The position numbers were made by a program, and so were the translations under genes. This document shows positions 17,155 to 26,231 of a stretch of DNA of 64,000 nucleotides, piece after piece (position 1 is the first letter of the stretch; every line of letters starts with the position of its first letter). Location of the stretch: positions 754,501 to 818,500 of the forward strand of contig NZ_CP103834.1 in the NCBI RefSeq assembly GCF_029774175.1. The letters are read 5' to 3'. The stretch is from Actinobacillus genomosp. 1 (GTDB lineage Bacteria; Pseudomonadota; Gammaproteobacteria; Enterobacterales; Pasteurellaceae). A model generated the notes under the pieces. The model saw nothing but the letters and a program-made list of their open reading frames with translations, was not told where the DNA came from and did no database searches.

Positions 17155-19629
17155 CTATGCTTGGGTATATTTCGGTTCTTTAAATACCGTTACTTCCGGT
17201 GCAACGCCGGTAAATTTCTCTACTTGTACCGTTGCGGTATTCGGCGAATTACCTTGAGCTAATTTTGATGTACCTTCATCACGCGTTAACACATTCGGGT
17301 TACCGTTTTTACAAAGCGGTTGTTCTGATTTACCGAGATCCATCGGATCATACCAAGCACCTTCATGCAACGCGATCGTGCCTTTAATGATACCGTCTGT
17401 TACCACTGCACCCGCTAACACCTGACCACGTTTATTGAAAATGCGCACGATATCACCGTTTGCGATACCACGCGCAGCCGCGTCTTCAGCATTAATTAAT
17501 ACCGGCTCACGATCATTTACTGCATAAAGTTTACGCAATGAGCTGTAAGCTAATTGACTATGTAAACGATATTTTGAGTGTGGGGTGACTAAGGCAAGCG
17601 GTGCTTCTGCAGTTGCATTACCGGCGAACTCTTCGTGTTCCATCCAAGTTGGGTGACCTTTACAATCATCGTAATTCATTTTCGCCACTACATCAGAGAA
17701 AATTTCAATTTTGCCTGATGGTGTACCTAATGGATTGAGTAACGGATCGTTACGGAATTCTTCATAACGTACCCATTTTTTCGCTTTTTCAGTCGCTTTA
17801 AAGGTAATCGGCTTGTTATCCGCCCAGAACTGTTCAAATTTAGGCATTAATACACGGTTTTTACGTGCCGCATCAAATGCAGTTTGATAGAAACCTTTTA
17901 ACCAATCCATTTCCGATTTACCTTCGGTAAATTCTTGTTCTTTACCGGCACGTTTTGCAAGTTCTGCGAAAATATCGTAGTCGTTTTTCGCTTCAAATTG
18001 TGGCGGAACAACTTGCTTCATTGGGAAAATATTCATCATTGAATAATCGCCCGACATAGTTAAGTCATTACGTTCATAACTTGTGGTTGCTGGTAAAACA
18101 ATATCCGCCATACGTGCGGTTGGTGTCCAGTGACATTCGGTAACAAACACACTGTCTGGTTTTTGCCACGCTTTTACTAAAGTATTGGTGTCTTGGTGAT
18201 GGGTAAACGGGTTACCGCCTGACCACCAAATCACTTTAATATCCGGATAAGTCACTTTCGTGCCGTTATAATCAATGGTTTTGCCCGGATTTAATAACGC
18301 ATCGGAAATACGTGCAAGCGGGAAAGAGAATTTAGCAGTTTCATCCAACCAAGTTTTTGCGCCCGCTTCAGTTGCCGGATTTGCAGAAATTGATCCTAAA
18401 ATACCACCGGTTGCAGTCGGTGCACCACCGTTCGAATAGTGATAACTTAAACCGAAACCACCGCCCGGTAAACCGATTTGACCTAACATTGCCGCTAATG
18501 TCACTAACATCCAGTGACTTTGTTCACCGTGACGTTGGCGTTGGATACCCCAACCTGCCATTAACATCGTACGTTTGCTTTGTAACTCTAATGCCAATTT
18601 TTTGATGGTTTCCGCCGGTACGCCACAAATTTTGCTTGCCCATTGTGCATCTTTCGGCTGTTTATCTTCCGTACCAAGCAAGTATTTTTCAAATTGTTCA
18701 TAGCCTTTAGTATATTTTTTAAGGAATTCTTTATCATGTTTATCCGCAGTGACTAAAGTATGAGCCATACCTAGCATTAATGCCACATCCGTACCTGTAT
18801 GAACCGGAATCCATTCTGCGCCTAAATATTCGCAACTTTCACTTCTTACCGGGTCAATACAGATAATCCGTTTGCCGCTTTCTTTAAATTTTTTGAAGTA
18901 TTCCAAACCTTGTTGATCGGTTGAAGTCCATGCGATACGGAGCGTATTTAACGGATTTGCCGACCAAAGAACGATAGTATCCGTATTTTCTAACACGACT
19001 TCCCAGCTGGTTTGCTGCTCGTACACTTCAATCGTGCCTAATACGTGCGGCATAATCACCTGCGCTGCACCGGTTGAGTAGTCGCCTTTCACGCCGACAA
19101 AGCCACCGGTAATATTTAAATAACGTTGTAATAATGTACGTGCGGCATGTAATGAACCTGAACTATACCAACCGTAAGAACCGCCAAAAATCGCACTCGG
19201 ACCATGAGCATCACGCACACGTTTCATTTCGTTTGCGACTAACTCAAATGCTTTATCCCAAGAAATACGCACCCATTCGTCACGGCCACGTAAAGTGGTA
19301 TCTTTATTACCTTCTAAATAACCTTTGCGCACCATCGGATATTTAACACGGGTTTCACCGTGTACTTGATCCGGTACGACCGTTTGTAGTTCATTTTCAA
19401 TTGACGGAGGCATTGCCGGGCCGGATTTGACCACTTTGCCGTTTTCAACCACAACGCCTAAAGCCCCCCAGTGTGCTGCTGTCATCACAGTTTGCATTTC
19501 TGCCGCCGCCGCTTCCGTTGAAATTAACGCATTGACACCACCGCCCGCTAAAGATGTCCCCGCAAGTCCGAGCGAAGTATTTTTAATAAAACCACGACGA
19601 CCCGCATTAATTTTTTCTTGAGTTTTCAT
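17155..19629 (-). CDS. torZ: Periplasmic TMAO/S-oxide reductase, molybdopterin catalytic subunit
   Basis: A protein of about 824 residues with a twin-arginine signal (RRGFIK at 11-16, then a hydrophobic run), exported folded with bis-MGD. It reduces trimethylamine N-oxide or related S- and N-oxides in anaerobic respiration. The GGSYGW motif near 149-154 carries the serine that ligands molybdenum in the TorA/DMSO-reductase family (Ser151). The best start is the second ATG (19629), about 9 nt from AGAGG; the first is at 19635. It lies downstream of the pentahaem cytochrome torY, as in the torYZ pair of E. coli and Haemophilus. BisC-type biotin sulfoxide reductase is the nearest alternative, but that enzyme lacks a Tat signal and a cytochrome partner. 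Confidence 0.92.
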   Translation of the reverse strand: MKTQEKINAGRRGFIKNTSLGLAGTSLAGGGVNALISTEAAAAEMQTVMTAAHWGALGVVVENGKVVKSGPAMPPSIENELQTVVPDQVHGETRVKYPMVRKGYLEGNKDTTLRGRDEWVRISWDKAFELVANEMKRVRDAHGPSAIFGGSYGWYSSGSLHAARTLLQRYLNITGGFVGVKGDYSTGAAQVIMPHVLGTIEVYEQQTSWEVVLENTDTIVLWSANPLNTLRIAWTSTDQQGLEYFKKFKESGKRIICIDPVRSESCEYLGAEWIPVHTGTDVALMLGMAHTLVTADKHDKEFLKKYTKGYEQFEKYLLGTEDKQPKDAQWASKICGVPAETIKKLALELQSKRTMLMAGWGIQRQRHGEQSHWMLVTLAAMLGQIGLPGGGFGLSYHYSNGGAPTATGGILGSISANPATEAGAKTWLDETAKFSFPLARISDALLNPGKTIDYNGTKVTYPDIKVIWWSGGNPFTHHQDTNTLVKAWQKPDSVFVTECHWTPTARMADIVLPATTSYERNDLTMSGDYSMMNIFPMKQVVPPQFEAKNDYDIFAELAKRAGKEQEFTEGKSEMDWLKGFYQTAFDAARKNRVLMPKFEQFWADNKPITFKATEKAKKWVRYEEFRNDPLLNPLGTPSGKIEIFSDVVAKMNYDDCKGHPTWMEHEEFAGNATAEAPLALVTPHSKYRLHSQLAYSSLRKLYAVNDREPVLINAEDAAARGIANGDIVRIFNKRGQVLAGAVVTDGIIKGTIALHEGAWYDPMDLGKSEQPLCKNGNPNVLTRDEGTSKLAQGNSPNTATVQVEKFTGVAPEVTVFKEPKYTQA

Positions 19630-19714
19630 CTGCATAACCCTCTGAAAGTTAAGTTAAATTTGACACCTTTCTAAACACGAGGGGATAGCGCATTTCTTTA
19701 CTATCCGGTGCGGT

Positions 19715-19757
19715 AAGCGGTCTGATTTTGCAAAAATTTTTTGAATTTTAACCGCTT
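19715..19757 (-). terminator. Hairpin in the torY-torZ gap
   Basis: AAGCGGT (19715-19721) pairs with ACCGCTT (19751-19757), enclosing CAAAAATTTTTTG. The gap between the two genes is nearly 200 nt, so this hairpin may attenuate or uncouple torZ expression from torY. Confidence 0.45.
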
Positions 19758-19823
19758 GTCACAGGCTTGTACCCCTTATCCGCGACTTAGGCACACAAGC
19801 TCGGTATCAGGTAAGTTAATAAA

Positions 19824-20942
19824 CTAGTGTGAACTGCCTACAATATCTTTTGCGTTACGTTGTAGATAGATCGTAACCGCACGTACATCATCTGCTGACA
19901 TTGACGTACGGTCTTTCATTGAATTGACTACACCGATCCATTGATTCGCCGTATAGTGATCCGCACCAATCGGTGCATGACAACCGCTACAATGGATCTG
20001 ATTTAAATTATTACCGAAGTTATTCAGTGCATTCAGATCCGAAGTTACCGCTGTTTTCGGTAATGAAACTTCAACGCTTACTTCTTTCCAATCCGAATTG
20101 GTTACACTATCGTTTACGGTTTGATGTACGGTCAGTTTATCTTTAACTTCATCGCCGACTAAACCAACCATAATACGCTGACCAAGTCCCATATAAAGTA
20201 CGCTTTCCGCCCCAACCTGCTGCCAGCCTTTAATCATACCGGACACTTTATCACCGTCTTGTTTCCACTGATGTAATTCGGCAAACGGTAATAAGCGAAT
20301 TTCACCGCCTTGTACCGTTTTTGCCGGTGCCATAGCTAAGTTATACAACGTCTTATCGCTTGTACCGAATTGTCCGGCGTGCTTAGTTAATTCGCCTAAT
20401 GCCGCACTATTATCCACTTGTATTTCCGGCATAAAGTGAGCTATACCCTTATGACAATCAATACAGGTTTGATTAGTTTCCTGCGCTAATTTATGCATTT
20501 TTTGCGCATCCTCTTTTTGTTCGGTAAGAGCCATCGCTTCGAAACTATGACAACTGCGACAAGTCGCCGAATCGGTTTCTTTCATTTCTTCCCACACACG
20601 CTGCGCCATTTCCAAACGATGTGCTTCATAAGCTTCTTGATCAGGTAATTTATTAGTTACAAGGGTATGCCATATGTCTTTTAGCGCAATCACTTTAGCT
20701 TTTACATAGTGCAAACCATCTTGAGGAAGGTGACAATCGGAACATTCCGCTCGAATCCCTTTACGATTAGAGAAATGTACACTTCCCTCCCATTCCGCTT
20801 GCGGATGGCTCATCGAGTGACAACTTACGCAAAATTCGGTTGAACTGGTTGCTTTCATTACGGACTGTACGCCAAACAATGCCGCAGCGCCTAATACCGC
20901 ACAAACTACGCCGCTTACTAGCGATAATTTAAATTTAGACAT
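19824..20942 (-). CDS. torY: Pentahaem c-type cytochrome, NapC/TorC family
   Basis: A 372-residue membrane-anchored cytochrome that passes electrons from the menaquinol pool to TorZ. A hydrophobic amino-terminal anchor (about 7-26) precedes four CXXCH sites at 38, 67, 128 and 160, and a fifth CSGCH lies in the carboxyl domain near 325. That distribution is the TorC/TorY type. I use the ATG at 20942, with GGGG about 5 nt upstream. The longer frame begins 15 nt further up without a ribosome site. An FNR-like site and -10 box lie upstream, fitting anaerobic control. Confidence 0.94.
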   Translation of the reverse strand: MSKFKLSLVSGVVCAVLGAAALFGVQSVMKATSSTEFCVSCHSMSHPQAEWEGSVHFSNRKGIRAECSDCHLPQDGLHYVKAKVIALKDIWHTLVTNKLPDQEAYEAHRLEMAQRVWEEMKETDSATCRSCHSFEAMALTEQKEDAQKMHKLAQETNQTCIDCHKGIAHFMPEIQVDNSAALGELTKHAGQFGTSDKTLYNLAMAPAKTVQGGEIRLLPFAELHQWKQDGDKVSGMIKGWQQVGAESVLYMGLGQRIMVGLVGDEVKDKLTVHQTVNDSVTNSDWKEVSVEVSLPKTAVTSDLNALNNFGNNLNQIHCSGCHAPIGADHYTANQWIGVVNSMKDRTSMSADDVRAVTIYLQRNAKDIVGSSH

Positions 20943-20985
20943 AAATTCCCCACACAACTGATAAAAATAACTCTTTAGTGTTAAA

Positions 20986-21026
20986 AGACTAGCACATCTA
21001 AAAAAGTGTTATTTGTTCAAAATCAA
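20986..21026 (-). promoter_or_regulatory. Predicted FNR-activated promoter of torYZ
   Basis: TTGTTCAAAATCAA at 21013-21026 matches the FNR consensus TTGAT-N4-ATCAA at 9 of 10 positions. A -10-like TAGTCT lies at 20991-20986 on the minus strand. The expected transcription start near 20979 puts the FNR site centre about 40.5 nt upstream, the class II position. Confidence 0.6.
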
Positions 21027-21137
21027 ACAACGTCAATTTTGTATGTAAATTAAAGTTGATAATAAGCACGATACTTCTTTCTGACTATTGCATGAAACGC
21101 TTTAGCACTTTAGAATGACAGCATTTATTAACAGACT

Positions 21138-21200
21138 CCGAGCTTGTGAACCTAACTTCTCGGTCGTTTTACGAATTTTTCGTTAAATTCGACCGCTTTT
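21138..21200 (+). promoter_or_regulatory. Attenuator-like leader before moaA
   Basis: A terminator-like hairpin CGGTCG/CGACCG (21161-21166 with 21190-21195) ends in CTTTTTG, about 100 nt before moaA. An upstream CCGAG (21138-21142) can instead pair with CTCGG (21159-21163), which overlaps the terminator's first arm, so the two folds exclude each other. No gene ends upstream on this strand. I could not match it to the molybdenum-cofactor riboswitch consensus from memory. Confidence 0.4.
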
Positions 21201-21300
21201 TGTAAGAATATGGTAGCAATGCCTGTAATTAGCTTATACGTAGCTAATTCAAGGGAATTTCAAGAAATTGTTGTTCCTCTCGTGTTTAGAAAGGTGTCCA

Positions 21301-22323
21301 ATGCAATCCATTCCAATTAAAAATGTTGGTACGGATAATGTTTCTCAGCTTATTGATCGCTTCGAACGACAATATGTTTATTTACGTTTATCTATTACCG
21401 ATGTCTGCAATTTTCGCTGTAATTATTGTCTGCCGGACGGCTATAAACCGCCTTCCCACAAGCAACAATTTTTAAGCGTATCTGAAATTCAGCGTGTAGT
21501 GCGTGCTTTTGCTGATCTCGGTACGGAAAAAGTGCGTATTACCGGTGGCGAACCGACCTTACGTAAAGATTTTTTAGAAATTGCACATACCATTTCGCAA
21601 ACCAATGGCATCAAAAAAGTGGCATTAACCACCAACGGTTATCGTATGGAACGTGATATTGACTTATGGCAACAAGCCGGTATTACCGATATTAACGTCA
21701 GCGTAGATAGCCTAGATACACGCCAATTCCAGCTAATCACCGGCGAAAATAAGCTGCAATCGATCCTAAAAGGCATTGATAGAGCGTTTGAAATCGGCTA
21801 CCGCAAAATCAAAGTGAATGCGGTATTAATGAAGCAATATACTGCCCCCGAATTAGATAAATTCCTCGCTTGGATTAAAGATAAACCGATTCAAATGCGT
21901 TTTATTGAGCTGATGGAAACCGGCGAAATGGACAGTTTTTTCAAAGCGCAACATTTATCCGGTCAGTCAGTAATGCAACGCTTATTACAAGAAGGCTGGC
22001 AATTACAGCCGAAAGCGTTATCAGACGGCCCGGCAAAAGTGCTTTCACACCCTGATTACCAAGGTGAAATCGGTTTGATTATGCCGTATGAGAAAAATTT
22101 CTGCGCCAGCTGCAACCGCCTACGTGTTTCGGCACTCGGTAAATTACACCTCTGCTTATTCGGCGAGGAAGGAATCAATTTGCGAGATTTACTCTCGGAA
22201 GATACCCAACAAGCACAACTGGAAGCACGTCTAAAAGCGGCATTACAAGGCAAGCGGGAGCATCACTATTTGCATATCGGCGATAGTGGCGTTCGGAATA
22301 ATCTCGCCTCAATCGGCGGCTAA
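21301..22323 (+). CDS. moaA: GTP 3',8-cyclase (molybdopterin step 1)
   Basis: A 340-residue radical-SAM enzyme that, with MoaC, turns GTP into cyclic pyranopterin. The [4Fe-4S] motif CNFRCNYC is at 36-43. The second cluster cysteines lie in CASCNRLRVSALGKLHLC near 270-287, and the carboxyl terminus ends in the required Gly-Gly. I place the start at the ATG at 21301, preceded by AAAGGTG; a longer frame would need a TTG start at 21268. It heads moaACDE, with a 270-nt gap before moaC holding a repeat element. The cofactor made here is needed by TorZ next door. Confidence 0.96.
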   Translation: MQSIPIKNVGTDNVSQLIDRFERQYVYLRLSITDVCNFRCNYCLPDGYKPPSHKQQFLSVSEIQRVVRAFADLGTEKVRITGGEPTLRKDFLEIAHTISQTNGIKKVALTTNGYRMERDIDLWQQAGITDINVSVDSLDTRQFQLITGENKLQSILKGIDRAFEIGYRKIKVNAVLMKQYTAPELDKFLAWIKDKPIQMRFIELMETGEMDSFFKAQHLSGQSVMQRLLQEGWQLQPKALSDGPAKVLSHPDYQGEIGLIMPYEKNFCASCNRLRVSALGKLHLCLFGEEGINLRDLLSEDTQQAQLEARLKAALQGKREHHYLHIGDSGVRNNLASIGG

Positions 22324-22359
22324 ATTGCAAAAATCTGGCAAAAAGAGACCGCTTGATCG

Positions 22360-22530
22360 GGTTCCCTTCTGAGCCGCCTGAACGTGTTGGATATTTGTAG
22401 GAACATTTTTCTTGAGCGTAGCGAATCTAAAATGTTCCGTTAAGCAAATTCCAACTAAGTGAAGAAAATCGGTGAAGTAGGGTCGCCTTTCTTTGGTTAC
22501 TTTCTTTGGCGAAGCAAAGAAAGTGACAAA
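22360..22530. repeat. Dispersed-type intergenic repeat with two hairpins
   Basis: The moaA-moaC gap holds hairpin GGAACATTTT/AAAATGTTCC (22400-22409 with 22429-22438) and hairpin CTTTCTTTG/CAAAGAAAG (22500-22508 with 22515-22523, near-identical half at 22490). The CTTTCTTTGGTTAC module with its GCGAAG loop is a sequence I know as recurring between genes in many proteobacteria. It was clearly inserted inside the moa operon. Other copies are not in this window. Confidence 0.55.
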
Positions 22531-22593
22531 CAAAAACGGTTTGATATTAAGCTCGATATTATTATTTACACAAAAAATTAAACAGACCTATTT

Positions 22594-23070
22594 ATGAACC
22601 AATTTACCCACATAAACACTAACGGCGAAGCCAATATGGTTGATGTTTCGATGAAACAAGAAACTGTCCGTGTTGCACGTGCCGAAGCATTCGTTTCAAT
22701 GAATAGCGAAACCTTACAAATGATCATTTCCGGCAACCATCACAAAGGTGATGTATTTGCTACTGCTCGTATAGCAGGGATTCAAGCGGCAAAAAGAACC
22801 TGGGAACTTATTCCGCTTTGCCATCCTCTTCTCCTGTCAAAAGTTGAAGTACAACTTGAAGCTCTACCGGAAACCAATCAAGTACGAATCGAATCACTAT
22901 GTAAATTAACCGGTAAAACCGGTGTGGAAATGGAAGCGCTAACCGCTGCCAGTGTTGCTGCACTAACGATTTACGATATGTGTAAAGCGGTACAAAAAGA
23001 TATGGTGATTGAAAATGTTCGTTTACTACATAAAAGTGGTGGTAAATCGGGCGAATTTAATGCGGAATAA
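22594..23070 (+). CDS. moaC: Cyclic pyranopterin monophosphate synthase
   Basis: A 158-residue protein that converts 3',8-cyclo-dihydro-GTP to cyclic pyranopterin monophosphate. Typical motifs are MVDVSMK near the start, LIPLCHPLLLSKV in the middle, and TIYDMCKA followed by KSGGKSG near the end, which includes the catalytic lysine and aspartate. Length matches E. coli MoaC (161). moaD follows after 21 nt. MoaB is absent here, as is common in the family. Confidence 0.97.
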   Translation: MNQFTHINTNGEANMVDVSMKQETVRVARAEAFVSMNSETLQMIISGNHHKGDVFATARIAGIQAAKRTWELIPLCHPLLLSKVEVQLEALPETNQVRIESLCKLTGKTGVEMEALTAASVAALTIYDMCKAVQKDMVIENVRLLHKSGGKSGEFNAE

Positions 23071-23091
23071 GAATTACATTTAGGGATAAAT

Positions 23092-23337
23092 ATGATTAAC
23101 GTTTTATTTTTTGCACAGGTACGCGAATTGGTTGGCGTTGATGCTTTAACCGTTCCTGCCGAATTTGAAACCGCTGAACAATTACGTGAACATTTAAGCC
23201 AGCAAGGTAAAAAATGGCAATTAGCCTTAGAAAAAGGCAAATTATTAGTGGCAATTAACCAAAGCATTTCACCTTTGGAAAGTGCAATCAAAGACGGTGA
23301 TGAAGTAGCATTCTTCCCACCGGTGACAGGAGGCTAA
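23092..23337 (+). CDS. moaD: Molybdopterin synthase small (sulfur carrier) subunit
   Basis: An 81-residue ubiquitin-fold protein that carries the thiocarboxylate for the dithiolene of molybdopterin. It ends in the obligatory Gly-Gly (FFPPVTGG). The stop codon directly abuts the moaE start, so the two subunits of the synthase are translated together. Confidence 0.96.
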   Translation: MINVLFFAQVRELVGVDALTVPAEFETAEQLREHLSQQGKKWQLALEKGKLLVAINQSISPLESAIKDGDEVAFFPPVTGG

Positions 23338-23793
23338 ATGCGCACGACGTTAATCGAAGTTCAACAAGAAACCTTTGATCAAAATGCGATTTATCGTTGG
23401 TTAAGCGAACATCATAGTGTTGGAGCAACCACGCTTTTTGTCGGCAAAGTGCGAGAAATGAATTTAGGTGATAATGTGTCAGGTTTATATCTGGAACATT
23501 ACCCTGCAATGACTAAAAAAGCCCTCCAAGAAATTGTGGATGAAGCACGTAGCCGCTGGGATTTACAACGTGTAGCGGTAATTCATCGAATTGGGCAGCT
23601 TCATACCGGCGATGAAATTGTATTGGTTGGGGTAAGTTCGGCACATCGAGGCGATGCTTATCACGCTAACGAATTTATTATGGACTATCTTAAAACCCGT
23701 GCGCCGTTTTGGAAACGTGAAACTACACAAGACGGCGACCGCTGGATAGAAGGCAGAGAAAGCGACCAACTTGAAGCGGATAAATGGCAATAA
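23338..23793 (+). CDS. moaE: Molybdopterin synthase catalytic subunit
   Basis: A 151-residue enzyme subunit that inserts sulfur from MoaD into cyclic pyranopterin. Family motifs include RIGQLHTGD, VGVSSAHRGDAY (with the conserved His-Arg) and the lysine-rich APFWKRE containing the active-site Lys. The ATG follows the moaD stop without a gap, and AGGAGG lies within the moaD end. A terminator closes the operon. Confidence 0.97.
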   Translation: MRTTLIEVQQETFDQNAIYRWLSEHHSVGATTLFVGKVREMNLGDNVSGLYLEHYPAMTKKALQEIVDEARSRWDLQRVAVIHRIGQLHTGDEIVLVGVSSAHRGDAYHANEFIMDYLKTRAPFWKRETTQDGDRWIEGRESDQLEADKWQ

Positions 23794-23811
23794 ATCACGC
23801 CCCTTAGATTC

Positions 23812-23859
23812 ACGGAATGTGTCAGAAGGTTTATAATATCTGACAACATTCCGTTTTTT
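23812..23859 (+). terminator. Terminator of the moa operon
   Basis: A long imperfect stem (ACGGAATGTGTCAGA with TCTGACAACATTCCGT) is followed by TTTTTT. Confidence 0.85.
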
Positions 23860-23874
23860 ATATATTGAGAATTT

Positions 23875-24366
23875 ATGACAACACCAATTATTGATTTACA
23901 AATTGCTACTGAGAACAGTGAAGATCTTCCGTCTTTAGCACAATTTACCCAATGGGTGCAACGTGCGTTAGCGCACGAAACGCAAACCGAAGAGTTCCCT
24001 GAAACGGAAATCACGATTCGTATCGTGGACGAAGCGGAAAGCCACGAATTAAACTTAACCTATCGTGGTAAAGACAAACCGACCAATGTACTTTCATTTC
24101 CGTTTGAAGTGCCGGAAGGTATTGAATTGCCGTTATTAGGTGATCTGATTATTTGCCGCCAAGTGGTGGAAAAAGAAGCACAAGAACAACAAATTTCACT
24201 CGAATCACATTGGGCGCACTTAGCGATTCACGGCACACTACATTTGCTTGGTTACGATCATATTGAAGATGCAGAGGCGGAAGAAATGGAAGGTTTAGAA
24301 ACCGAAATTATGCAAAGTTTAGGTTTTGAAGATCCGTATATATCAGAAAAAGTGATTGAAGAATAA
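23875..24366 (+). CDS. ybeY: rRNA maturation endonuclease YbeY
   Basis: A 163-residue zinc-dependent RNase involved in 16S rRNA 3' processing and ribosome quality control. The H-x3-H-x5-H metal site is in HGTLHLLGYDH with His119, His123 and His129, preceded by the conserved TNVLSFPF segment. Length is close to E. coli YbeY (155). Its stop overlaps the tmcA start (TAATG), so the two are co-translated. Confidence 0.96.
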   Translation: MTTPIIDLQIATENSEDLPSLAQFTQWVQRALAHETQTEEFPETEITIRIVDEAESHELNLTYRGKDKPTNVLSFPFEVPEGIELPLLGDLIICRQVVEKEAQEQQISLESHWAHLAIHGTLHLLGYDHIEDAEAEEMEGLETEIMQSLGFEDPYISEKVIEE

Positions 24367-26168
24367 TGCGTAAACTGGTGATTTTAGCTGAAATGCCTCC
24401 GCTTGACGGGGGCATTGTTATTCATAGTGGCAATATCTCCCAAGCTAAACAATATTTGGGGCAAGAACACCCCTATGCAATTTATGATATGCGCGCTGAA
24501 GGCGGTGTATGTCTTAACTTAGACGCATTAGCGATTATTGCCGGTACGATTCAGGCAAAAGGTACGCTCTATCTCATTTGCCCGAATTGGGATACGTTGG
24601 AACAACAACCTGATTTTGACTCGCAACGCTGGAATAGCGGTAAAGTAATTGCTACGCCGAATTTCTATCGCTACTTTAAAGCATTGGTACAAAAATTCGG
24701 CTTTCACTTGCAAACATTGGCAGAAACGGACTTTAGTTTGCCAAAGCAGCCGCTCCAATGCCAAGCGACTGAAAATCTTACGCCACAACAGCAAAAAATC
24801 TTTGAAAAATTACCGCTTGATACCTCCGCTATTCATTTGATCACCGCACCTCGCGGACGAGGCAAATCAACCCTCGCCGGGAAATTAGCCCAGCAGTTAG
24901 CCCAAACGGAATCGGTACTGATTACTGCAAGAAGTCACTCGGTCTTACCTAGTTTTTGGAAGTCTGCTGCGCAGAATATTCCTTTTTTTGCACCCGATCA
25001 TCTATTACAAAAAATCGCGGCAAACCAAATTGCGGCAAATAGTTGGTTATTTATTGATGAATCGGCAAGTTTGCCGTTACCAATGTTACATCAGTTCTGT
25101 GAGTATTTCGACAAAGTGGTCTTAACCACGACTACACATAATTATGAAGGTACCGGGCGAGGCTTTAGCCTGAAATTCCCACAACAGCTTACCAAGCAGT
25201 ATCGAGAATGGCGACTGACTAAGCCGCTTCGTTGGGATGAAAATGATCCGTTGGAACAATTTATCGATGAGTTATTGATTATGTCACCGCCAACTGGAAC
25301 TAATCAATATGCCGAGTTTTATCATTTACTGGCGGAAGCACATTACAAAACGACACCCAGCGATTTACGCCGATTATTTGATGCACAAGATCAGTTACTA
25401 CATTCTTTCTCCGAGCATCAGCGTTTAGTCGGCGGCATTTGGGCTGTACCAGAAGGTGGTTTGGAACCTGAATTAGCTGAAGCCATTTGGCGGGGAGAAC
25501 GCCGCCCACAAGGCAATTTAGTCGCACAATACCTTTGCTTCCAAGGTAACTTACTCGAAGCCTGTCAGCTACGTTCGGTACGCATCTCACGTATTGCGGT
25601 GCAACCTGAATTGCAACAGCAAGGAATTGGCAAGCGGTTAATTTCTGACTTTATTTTGCAAAAAATTCAGCAAAATCGACCGCTTGTGGATTATGTTTCA
25701 GTCAGCTTCGGACTCACGGAACATCTACTACATTTTTGGCAACAATGCGGTTTTCAGTTAGTGCAAATTACCCCGACTAAAGAAGCCAGTAGCGGCTATC
25801 ACAGTGCGATGATGCTCTACCCGATTTCAGCCAAAGGTCAGCGGTTTGTACAACAAGCTACTGCCAGATTTGAACGAGATTTAGCATTACAGCCGTTTTA
25901 TGCAGAATTGCAAAATATGTTGCCAATTCGACCGCTTGTGCAACTGCAAATGGACGAGCAAGACTGGTGCAATATAGAAGGCTTCGCATTAGCGCAACGT
26001 TCTCTGGCGGCAAGCTATGTAAGCCTAACACGTCTTTACCGGCAAGATCCTCGCAATCATGGTGTATTAGCCAATCTCTGGCAACAATTCGAGAGTATTC
26101 AAGGCAAAAAAGAATGGTTGGACAACTTGCGTAGCCTAGTTTCCAGCTACTTGCGATACGCACGTTAA
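24366..26168 (+). CDS. tmcA: tRNA(Met) cytidine acetyltransferase
   Basis: A 600-residue ATP-dependent enzyme that acetylates the wobble cytidine (ac4C34) of elongator tRNA-Met. Order of domains: amino-terminal DUF1726 module, RecD-like ATPase with Walker A in APRGRGKST (162-169) and Walker B-like LFIDESASLP, then a GNAT acetyltransferase region (VRISRIAVQPELQQQGIG). It is shorter than E. coli TmcA (671), as is typical of Pasteurellaceae. Two USS cores lie within the coding region near 25680 and 25930. Confidence 0.94.
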   Translation: MRKLVILAEMPPLDGGIVIHSGNISQAKQYLGQEHPYAIYDMRAEGGVCLNLDALAIIAGTIQAKGTLYLICPNWDTLEQQPDFDSQRWNSGKVIATPNFYRYFKALVQKFGFHLQTLAETDFSLPKQPLQCQATENLTPQQQKIFEKLPLDTSAIHLITAPRGRGKSTLAGKLAQQLAQTESVLITARSHSVLPSFWKSAAQNIPFFAPDHLLQKIAANQIAANSWLFIDESASLPLPMLHQFCEYFDKVVLTTTTHNYEGTGRGFSLKFPQQLTKQYREWRLTKPLRWDENDPLEQFIDELLIMSPPTGTNQYAEFYHLLAEAHYKTTPSDLRRLFDAQDQLLHSFSEHQRLVGGIWAVPEGGLEPELAEAIWRGERRPQGNLVAQYLCFQGNLLEACQLRSVRISRIAVQPELQQQGIGKRLISDFILQKIQQNRPLVDYVSVSFGLTEHLLHFWQQCGFQLVQITPTKEASSGYHSAMMLYPISAKGQRFVQQATARFERDLALQPFYAELQNMLPIRPLVQLQMDEQDWCNIEGFALAQRSLAASYVSLTRLYRQDPRNHGVLANLWQQFESIQGKKEWLDNLRSLVSSYLRYAR

Positions 26169-26190
26169 TCAGTTGCAAATTGGTATAAAA

Positions 26191-26215
26191 AAACCACCGC
26201 TTATTGCGGTGGTTT
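26191..26215. terminator. Bidirectional terminator tmcA/topA
   Basis: A 10-bp stem AAACCACCGC/GCGGTGGTTT flanked by A- and T-runs serves both convergent genes. Confidence 0.88.
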
Positions 26216-26231
26216 TTCATTTTCGAACTCG

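Noticed and set aside
22309..22533. Minus-strand ORF of 74 codons in the moaA-moaC gap
   Set aside because: It is the translation of the dispersed repeat element (pattern FVTFFASPKKVTKE), commonly seen as a spurious ORF; no ribosome site.
22971..23291. Minus-strand ORF of 106 codons over moaC-moaD
   Set aside because: Antisense shadow of the moa genes.
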